Positions 15,306 through 20,382 of a stretch of DNA of 20,382 bases are shown one piece after another. Each line of letters starts with the position of its first letter. Position 1 is the first letter of the stretch. Position numbers and translations under genes: made by a program. The DNA lies in IMG/VR virus record IMGVR_UViG_3300045797_000025, positions 1 through 20,382 of that record. One strand, written 5' to 3'. Origin of the DNA: a virus. A model generated the notes under the pieces. That model ran no database searches. It had not been told where the DNA came from and was given only the letters and a program-made list of their open reading frames with translations.

Positions 15306-16906
15306 GGCGCTCCCACCCTCTTGATGTTGCCGTACCCGACATTCGCGCGCGCCGGCTGGCTGTTGCCGCGGTTCGCCGCCTGCTTCCGTTTCTGCGCCTT
15401 CTCGCCGGGCTCCCAGGCCATGACGACGGCGTCCGCCTTGTCGGGCGATTTCTTGAGCCGCTTCCGGATGTCCTTCTTCGACTCGATCTGGATGTCCCGC
15501 TTGTCCGGGATCAGCATGGGCGCGCCGAGTTCGGCCGCGAGCTCCGGATCGGGCGGCAGGCAGATTTCGGAGCCGCCCGGCTGGTCGGGGCTCAACGCCT
15601 CCCGAAACCGCCACCACGCTTGCGCGCGCCGGTTCTCGAAGCCGCGCCCGGACCCGTCGTTCGCCTTCCCGACGCCTTCCTCGACGCCGTTGAACCGGAG
15701 GTAGGGGGTCGAGTTCGATTTGAAGACCGAGCAGACGTCGCCGCCAAAGCCGCCGCCGACGTCGACCACGATCGGCGCGCCGTCGCGGCGGTGGCGCTCG
15801 GCGAACGCCGCCTGGGTGGGGCCGTCCGGGGCGTCCTTGCCCTTCGCGATCTTCACCTGGTCGAACCAGAACCCGTAGCGCGGCGCCGCCGCCACCCGGT
15901 CGATGCCGCCCTGTCCGACGTCGAGGCCGATCGCCGTCATGCGGAAGCCGGCCGGCGGCCGCGGCGTCCAGCGCGCCTGCGCCGCCTTGATCCACTCCAT
16001 CGGGATCACCTGATCTGGCTTGTCCCGGCGGGCCGCGAAGAAGTTGCCGTCGCGCATGGCGGATCGGTAGGGCTCCTCCATCTGGTCGAGGCGGCTGTCG
16101 TATCCGGTGTTCGCGAGGAAGGGGTTGTTGGCGAGGAACCCCCGGATGAAGGTTCGCGACATCGGCTTGACCGGGCGCTCCTGCCCGGGGAACTGAATCG
16201 GCTCAGGCCCGTCGACCTCGACCTCGTCCCCTTCCGGGTCTCGAGCGTACCAGCGGAGCTCGCCGTCCTTGGCCGGCTTCGGGTGCGTCGGGTCGAGCCA
16301 CGGCCGGAACATGCCGACCAGATATTGCCCGCGTTCGTCGATCGGCGGGTTGCTGGCGAGGACGACTCGGGTCCGCTGCTCGGACTCGATCGAGCGCACC
16401 CACCCGATGTGATAGCGGACGACGTCCTCCGCGACCTGCGCCACCTCGTCCACGGCCTTCAGGTCGAAGGGATGGCCCTGCCATTGGTCCTTCGTCGCGC
16501 CGGTGAACTGGATGAACCGGCCGTCGTCGAGGCGCATGGAGGGCGGGTTCGAGCCGTTGAAGCCCTTTCTGGTCCCGACGAGCCGGATCAAGTCTTCCGT
16601 CAGGGCGTCCAGGTCGTTGTACTGCTGGCGCATGATGAGCGAACGCCGGTGGTCCGAGATCGCCAGCCCCAGGACGAGACCAGATTTCCCGGCGCCGGCG
16701 CTCCCGCCATAGAGCAGGACGTCTGCCGGGGAGAAGAAGGCCGCCATCTGCGGGCCGGCGTTCGGGATGAACTTCGCGTTCGCCGTCGCTGCCCCCGCGG
16801 CCGCGGCGATCGCGTTCCGGTCGGCCTCGGACAGCGATGCGAGCTTCGCAGCGAGCTCGTCCAGCGAGAGGGTCCGCCAGCCTTCGATCTCGGACAGTGA
16901 CGACAA
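15302..16906 (-). CDS. Terminase large subunit
   Basis: This 534-aa protein carries a complete ATPase and nuclease. Walker A is GGSAGAGKS (67-75), Walker B is LKAVDE with D153 and E154, and a coupling motif ASNPP lies at 184-188. The RNase H-like nuclease has candidate metal ligands D329 (IGLDVG), D382 (VVDVGGGFGG) and D492 (DKADAVV). It pumps DNA through the portal and cuts concatemers. The N-terminal helical region (1-45) may contact a small subunit, which is not seen in the window. The C-terminal tail is basic and ends with ANVGYGNIKR. The start is TTG at 16906, preceded by GGGAG at about 6 bases; no ATG in frame fits. It opens the head operon, divergent from the plus-strand spike cassette. 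Confidence 0.93.
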   Translation of the reverse strand: MSSLSEIEGWRTLSLDELAAKLASLSEADRNAIAAAAGAATANAKFIPNAGPQMAAFFSPADVLLYGGSAGAGKSGLVLGLAISDHRRSLIMRQQYNDLDALTEDLIRLVGTRKGFNGSNPPSMRLDDGRFIQFTGATKDQWQGHPFDLKAVDEVAQVAEDVVRYHIGWVRSIESEQRTRVVLASNPPIDERGQYLVGMFRPWLDPTHPKPAKDGELRWYARDPEGDEVEVDGPEPIQFPGQERPVKPMSRTFIRGFLANNPFLANTGYDSRLDQMEEPYRSAMRDGNFFAARRDKPDQVIPMEWIKAAQARWTPRPPAGFRMTAIGLDVGQGGIDRVAAAPRYGFWFDQVKIAKGKDAPDGPTQAAFAERHRRDGAPIVVDVGGGFGGDVCSVFKSNSTPYLRFNGVEEGVGKANDGSGRGFENRRAQAWWRFREALSPDQPGGSEICLPPDPELAAELGAPMLIPDKRDIQIESKKDIRKRLKKSPDKADAVVMAWEPGEKAQKRKQAANRGNSQPARANVGYGNIKRVGAP

Positions 16907-16945
16907 TCCGGGCTCCCGTGCATGGATAGGTGATTCGCGTTATAC

Positions 16946-16984
16946 ACCGTGCCGGGAGCGGCGGCCCCGGACACTGTTCACGGT
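16946..16984. repeat. Nested inverted repeat in the divergent intergenic region
   Basis: ACCGTG (16946-16951) pairs with CACGGT (16979-16984), and CCGGG pairs with CCCGG inside it. It sits between the divergent starts of terminase (16906) and the plus-strand 149-aa gene (16993). It may be an operator or a leader hairpin that partly covers the ribosome site at GGTGG. The neighbouring GTTATAC is AT-rich enough for a -10 on either strand, but no good -35 is present, so I do not call a promoter. Confidence 0.35.
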
Positions 16985-16992
16985 GGACCCGG

Positions 16993-17442
16993 ATGAGCCG
17001 CAAACCCCGCCCCTACAATCCCACTGAGGCGATGCTGCACCACCTCGGCCAACGCCTGCTGGCGCTGCGCATCGAGCTCGGCCAGGCCATCAGGGGCGCG
17101 CCGGAACCAGCCCACCGTGGCCTCGGGGCGACGTTCCGACTCGGGCACTCCCCGATGGATCACATCGGCGATCCCAACCCGCAGAACATCGCCGGGTTCG
17201 TGGACATCGCGAATATCCGCGATGCCATCTGCGACGTCGAGCGGCAGATTTCCAGGATCACGGTCGGGCCGTTCGTGGAGCGCGGCCTCGGGCACGGCTT
17301 CCAGATGGGGCGCTCACCGATGGGGGCTCCGGGTCCCGGCATGTATCCGGCGGGGACCGCCCAGCCCGGCATCTTCCCGGCGCGCACCATAGCGGACGAT
17401 CTGGACGACTTCAGGGTCGGGGATTCGGAAATTGGCGGCTGA
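16993..17442 (+). CDS. Unknown 149-aa protein with an internal repeat, upstream of the tailspike
   Basis: I do not recognise this soluble protein. It begins with a basic segment (MSRKPRPYNP), then an amphipathic helix (AMLHHLGQRLLALRIELGQA, about 13-32). An 18-residue unit occurs twice: RGLGATFRLGHSPMDHIG (42-59) and RGLGHGFQMGRSPMGAPG (97-114), identical at 10 positions. Between them lies a second helix (DIANIRDAICDVERQISRI). The end is Pro/Gly-rich and then acidic (ADDLDDF). The ATG at 16993 has GGTGG about 7 bases before it; the frame could extend to 16930. It precedes the tailspike by 16 bases on the same strand, so an adaptor, assembly factor or attachment partner for the spike is possible. 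An antisense frame (16978-17295) is Arg/Pro-rich and less convincing. Confidence 0.65.
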   Translation: MSRKPRPYNPTEAMLHHLGQRLLALRIELGQAIRGAPEPAHRGLGATFRLGHSPMDHIGDPNPQNIAGFVDIANIRDAICDVERQISRITVGPFVERGLGHGFQMGRSPMGAPGPGMYPAGTAQPGIFPARTIADDLDDFRVGDSEIGG

Positions 17443-17458
17443 GAAAGGACCACGCACT

Positions 17459-19234
17459 ATGAGCAGACTGAAAATGATCCTCATGACGACTGCGCTTCTC
17501 GCGCCGGGTGCTGCCTTCGCGCAGGCGACGCCAGAGCAGATTTTTGGCCTCACCGCGCCGCAGAGTTGCCCGGAATGGCCCCTGACGACTGGCTGGGGCC
17601 TGAACTGCGTTCCATCGGTCGCGATGTGGGACAAGCTGTTTTCGAGCAAGGCGGACGGAGCCGCGACGCCAGCTCTCTCGCCGCTGACCTATGGAGCCAA
17701 GGGAGACGGCCTCACGGACGACACAGCGGACGTCCAGACCGCAATGAACGTCGCCGTTTCGGCGGGGATCCCGCTCCTCTTCGACGGGACCCACCTTTAC
17801 AGGATCACGGCCCCGCTCACGGCCTCCGGGAAAATTGACATCGAGGGCACCCTCCCCGGAGGGAATGATGGTGTCAGCAACGCAAAGCTTTGCACAAGTG
17901 GTCTCGTCACGACCTCGAACATCAATCTCCTTGTGCTGACGGGCGAGCAGGCCATTGTTCGCGGCATGTGTCTGCAAATGGCTCCGACCGGCCAAACTGC
18001 GACGGCTGGTACCGCGATCATGCTTGGCGGCCATCTCGGCTATTATCAAGCGCACGACGATATTTCTCACAACACGATTTTTCGGCCGTACTACGGGATC
18101 GAGTTTGGTGGGGACGGTGGTCTCGTTCGAGAGAGTCAGGCAAACGACAACATCATTCGTAGCCCCGGCGCCATCGCCTTATCAGTTGGGAGGGGAACGA
18201 CTGGCGGAAGCACGGTCGGGATCGAACTTGTTAACAACCGGATCGGGTGTGACTACTTCGACGTGAACGGAGTAGGATTTGCTTTCTTCAATGGTGCAGT
18301 AAAGTGGGATGGGACAACCTCAGGCCCGGCCGTCTGCGGGATCAATACCGAGATCATTCCCGGCGCAGGGCAGAACGTCAATGGTGAGTTCACCGGAGTT
18401 TTGGGGGACAGCGCAGGGGATAATGGCGGCGTCACAAACCCCATGGAGCTGTATATCGAGCCGCAGGCGGCGAGCGGAACTGTAAGCTGGTTGTTTTTTC
18501 ATGATGTGTGGGCAGGAGCACTGTCAAATGCAGCCTCGGCAACGAATGTGTATATTGGAAATAAGTTCGCAGGGAATTGCTCAAATATCTCTTTCAACGG
18601 ACTCACTGCCCATTCCAACGGGCATACGCAGACAACGATGATTGATATTGAAGGGTGCTTGAATATACTTATCACAGGAAGTGATATTGATACTTGGACT
18701 GGAACTGTAACAAATGGCATACTGCTCAATGATAACAATGGGCTTGGGCCGAAGTTTGTAAACATATCTGGGAACCGTTTTGGCAATGTCGCTAGTGGGC
18801 ACATGACAAACGGCATCAACCTGCAAACCAACGGATTAAGCGATCTTAACTATCTGACCGTCAGTGGGAACCAGATTGGTGGTGAAGGGTTCATCACAAA
18901 CCCGCTTGTAACGGACCTAATCCAAGGACAGGATAGCTCCTATTGGACGGTGGCTGCGAATGAAGGTGTAGATGATGCCTGCCCGACTATCGCAAGTGCA
19001 TCGTCGATCAATCTATCTGGTTATAGTTGCGTTCACCTTACGGGGACGACACCTGTGACGACATTCTGGCCTGGCTGGTATGGAAGGAAAGTCACCGTTA
19101 TCGCCGATAATGGACTGAGCCTCAACACTGGTGGGTCATACCCTGGGATGTGTGGCAGCAACATTACTATCCCGTCGGCAGGGATGGCTACGTTGCAATA
19201 CAACCATCAAAATGGTTGCTGGATGCACCAGTAA
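17459..19234 (+). CDS. Tailspike with pectate-lyase-like beta-helix and a signal peptide
   Basis: This is a 591-aa protein. Residues 1-21 form a classical Sec signal: basic start (MSRLK), hydrophobic core (MILMTTALLAPGA), and AFA before QATPEQ. Residues about 75-132 (LTYGAKGDGLTDDTADVQTA, then IPLLFDGTHLYRI) are the usual entry of the pectate-lyase-3 or tailspike beta helix. Ser/Asn/Gly-rich helix rungs continue to about 520. The last ~65 residues (TGTTPVTTFWPGWYGRKVTV, then SLNTGGS...TIPSAGMATLQY) resemble a C-terminal module found in phage spikes. It presumably binds or cleaves host surface polysaccharide. ATG 17459 has GAAAGGA about 10 bases upstream; starting at 17432 would add nine residues. 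From about 18050 onward base use is clearly more AT-rich than in any neighbour, suggesting exchange of the receptor-binding part. Confidence 0.85.
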   Translation: MSRLKMILMTTALLAPGAAFAQATPEQIFGLTAPQSCPEWPLTTGWGLNCVPSVAMWDKLFSSKADGAATPALSPLTYGAKGDGLTDDTADVQTAMNVAVSAGIPLLFDGTHLYRITAPLTASGKIDIEGTLPGGNDGVSNAKLCTSGLVTTSNINLLVLTGEQAIVRGMCLQMAPTGQTATAGTAIMLGGHLGYYQAHDDISHNTIFRPYYGIEFGGDGGLVRESQANDNIIRSPGAIALSVGRGTTGGSTVGIELVNNRIGCDYFDVNGVGFAFFNGAVKWDGTTSGPAVCGINTEIIPGAGQNVNGEFTGVLGDSAGDNGGVTNPMELYIEPQAASGTVSWLFFHDVWAGALSNAASATNVYIGNKFAGNCSNISFNGLTAHSNGHTQTTMIDIEGCLNILITGSDIDTWTGTVTNGILLNDNNGLGPKFVNISGNRFGNVASGHMTNGINLQTNGLSDLNYLTVSGNQIGGEGFITNPLVTDLIQGQDSSYWTVAANEGVDDACPTIASASSINLSGYSCVHLTGTTPVTTFWPGWYGRKVTVIADNGLSLNTGGSYPGMCGSNITIPSAGMATLQYNHQNGCWMHQ

Positions 19235-19236
19235 AC

Positions 19237-19265
19237 AAAAACGGGGCGCCCGTGAGGACGCCCCG
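19237..19265 (-). terminator. Rho-independent terminator for the right-end minus unit
   Basis: On the minus strand CGGGGCG (19265-19259), a 10-base loop, CGCCCCG (19248-19242) and then TTTTTGTTT form a canonical terminator. It lies 28 bases after the stop of the 171-aa gene and 2 bases from the tailspike stop on the other strand. No T run exists on the plus side, so it would serve mainly the minus unit and protect the convergent spike gene from antisense reading. Confidence 0.8.
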
Positions 19266-19293
19266 CTCGAAGCCGCCGAGAATTTGGACCCGA

Positions 19294-19809
19294 TCAGGGG
19301 TGGTAGCTCGCCGTCGTCAACTGCGCGCCGACGACCGACTGCACGCTCAAGCAGGCGCAGGGGTAGAACGCCGTCTTCGCCGAGTCGACGATGCGCAGAA
19401 CGAAGATCCCGCTCGCGTTGGTCTGCACCGTGAGCGCCTTCGCGGCGGTCATGACGCCCAGGATGGTCCCGTCGCTGGTCTCCGCCGTGATGCCGCCCGA
19501 GGCCGTGGTCGCCGTGAGGCCGGCTCCGGTCGCAGCGTCTGACAGCCAGACGTCGATTTCAAAAAGGCCAGCCACAGCGTTCGCGGCCAGATCGACGATC
19601 TGGAACGTCACATCGCAATAATACTGCGTCCCGCCGGCGGCGTTCGTGATCGTAACGCCGGTCGGGATGCCTTTGCCGCCGAACTGCGGGATGTTCCCGG
19701 CGGCGATCTGCTCGGCGAGCTTTCCCGCGGTGTCGAGAAGGAGGTTCCCTGTGCCGTCGAGGCCGAGATAGGGGCTGTGGACTTCGATGAGTTTCTTTCC
19801 GGCGGGCAT
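19294..19809 (-). CDS. Beta-rich phage protein of unknown function, possibly structural
   Basis: This 171-aa protein contains no membrane segment. Residues 1-50 include HSPYLGLDGTGNLLLDTAGK. From about 60 to 171 it is nearly all beta strand (QYYCDVTFQIVDLAANAVAG, then FEIDVWLSDAATGAGLTATT and VLRIVDSAKTAFYP), which looks like an immunoglobulin-like or decoration-type sandwich. Similar DVWLSDAATG-type proteins occur among unassigned phage structural genes, to my memory. Two Cys (151, 153) lie near the end. The ATG at 19809 has GGAGA about 8 bases upstream. It is last in the right-hand minus unit and is followed by a strong terminator. A surface or head decoration role is a guess. Confidence 0.75.
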   Translation of the reverse strand: MPAGKKLIEVHSPYLGLDGTGNLLLDTAGKLAEQIAAGNIPQFGGKGIPTGVTITNAAGGTQYYCDVTFQIVDLAANAVAGLFEIDVWLSDAATGAGLTATTASGGITAETSDGTILGVMTAAKALTVQTNASGIFVLRIVDSAKTAFYPCACLSVQSVVGAQLTTASYHP

Positions 19810-19898
19810 CGGTCTTATCTCCGAAACGGCCTTGAGGCCGGGGGTGCGCCGCCGAGCGCGCCGCTTTTAGCACATTGGCGACGCGCGTGGAAAGGTGG

Positions 19899-20291
19899 TC
19901 ACGGCATGAAGACCTTGCCTCCCTCGCCGGCCGGCGTCGCATCGCCCGGCTTTACGAGCCCGTTCTTCTCGAGGAACTCTTGGAACTCGCTGCTGTGGAC
20001 CCGGATGAACCGGATCGTCGCCCGGGCGAAGTCCGGCTTCCCGTTGTTCCGCTCCGCGAGGTCGTTGACGAGGTTCCTGATCCCCTTCGAGAGCTCGTCG
20101 TCGAGCCGCACCGCGGCCTGGTGGCGCAGGCAGACGTGCAGGTCACGGATGGCGGTGATTGGCCGGCGGATCTTGGTCGGGAAGCCCTTCCACGGCACGC
20201 AGATGACCGGCGCGGCGACCGCCTTGGCGCCGCAGTCCGGGTGATCGCAGGTGAAGCCGCCCATGGACGTGCCTTCGATGACGCGCGCCAT
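19899..20291 (-). CDS. Small Cys/His-containing protein, function unknown
   Basis: This is a 130-aa protein. C15 and C20 (CDHPDC) together with C54 and H57 (CLRH) form a plausible four-ligand zinc site; C31 is an extra Cys. After this the chain is helical and charged (LDDELSKGIRNLVNDLAERN, about 63-82; FIRVHSSEFQEFLEKNGL, about 95-112). Zinc-binding plus helices could mean nucleic-acid binding, or regulation, but no family is recognised. The ATG at 20291 has GGGAGGG about 9 bases upstream, inside the end of the preceding gene. A gap of 89 bases separates it from the beta-rich gene; that gap contains only a short GGCCTTGAGGCC palindrome and no clear promoter. Confidence 0.7.
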   Translation of the reverse strand: MARVIEGTSMGGFTCDHPDCGAKAVAAPVICVPWKGFPTKIRRPITAIRDLHVCLRHQAAVRLDDELSKGIRNLVNDLAERNNGKPDFARATIRFIRVHSSEFQEFLEKNGLVKPGDATPAGEGGKVFMP

Positions 20292-20295
20292 GGGG

Positions 20296-20382
20296 TCAGC
20301 CCTCCCGCACGATCGACATTAGCTCCCGGAAGTCGGAGAACCATGCGCTCTTGACCTTGGGAGGCCACGCTGGGTCGAAAGC
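20296..20382 (-). CDS. C-terminal end of an unknown gene (partial)
   Basis: The minus-strand frame is open from the window edge to a TGA at 20298-20296 and gives 28 residues, including FDPAWPPKVKSAWFSDFREL (2-21). The composition is like a real protein (aromatic residues and an amphipathic helix), unlike the Arg/Pro-rich shadow frames here. Its end carries the ribosome site for the next gene, starting 4 bases downstream, so the two are probably cotranslated. The product cannot be identified from this fragment. Confidence 0.6.
   Translation of the reverse strand, partial: AFDPAWPPKVKSAWFSDFRELMSIVREG

Noticed and set aside
15620-16900. 426-codon plus-strand frame opposite the terminase
   Set aside because: It mirrors the terminase codons, is Arg/Val-rich without motifs, and the terminase has complete catalytic motifs.
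16978-17295. Minus-strand frame opposite the 149-aa gene
   Set aside because: It would run into the divergent terminase promoter area, lacks a good ribosome site, and reads as Asp/Arg/Pro-rich shadow. The plus frame has repeats and spacing that fit the spike gene.
1-20382. tRNA, CRISPR array, insertion sequence, attachment site or integrase
   Set aside because: I looked for cloverleaf patterns, regular spaced repeats, transposase motifs and flanking direct repeats and saw none.

Overview
The window is a structural-gene segment of a tailed double-stranded DNA phage, either free or integrated, with a T7-like (podovirus) virion. It contains the large terminase subunit, a head-tail connector type portal, scaffold, major capsid protein, tail tube proteins A and B (T7 gp11 and gp12 type) and internal virion proteins of the gp13, gp14 and lysozyme types. 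Base composition is strongly GC-rich and coding is dense. The host is probably a high-GC proteobacterium, and an alphaproteobacterium is my weak inference. No integrase, replication, RNA polymerase, holin or tRNA gene is visible.

Read on the minus strand, from high to low coordinates, the layout is as follows. Positions 20382-19294 hold the end of an unknown gene, a small Cys/His-rich protein and a beta-rich protein, closed by a terminator at 19237-19265. Positions 16906-12313 hold terminase, two small proteins, portal, a Bbp19-like protein and a protein whose C-terminal half resembles the Acb2/Tad1 hairpin domain of anti-CBASS sponges. Scaffold follows at 12214-11168. Capsid and a small probable head protein (10949-9755) appear to be a separate transcription unit, with their own promoter, a 5' hairpin leader and a terminator. 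A second promoter then leads into a 180-aa protein, tail protein A, tail protein B, a degenerate acetyltransferase (gp13-like), a gp14-like protein and a 1280-aa virion protein carrying two cell-wall hydrolase domains. The next gene starts at the left edge.

Two elements run against this on the plus strand. An HNH homing-type endonuclease gene (7756-8418) sits between tail genes A and B. A two-gene cassette (16993-19234) encodes a 149-aa repeat-containing protein and a pectate-lyase-fold tailspike. The tailspike begins with a clear Sec signal peptide, and its distal part is much AT-richer than anything else here.

The most promising items for novelty are the putative Acb2-type fusion inside the morphogenesis operon, the signal-peptide tailspike cassette, and a 10-residue C-terminal motif shared by terminase and the next small protein. 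No stretch longer than 300 bases lacks a gene. The largest gap (10950-11167) holds the capsid promoter and leader.
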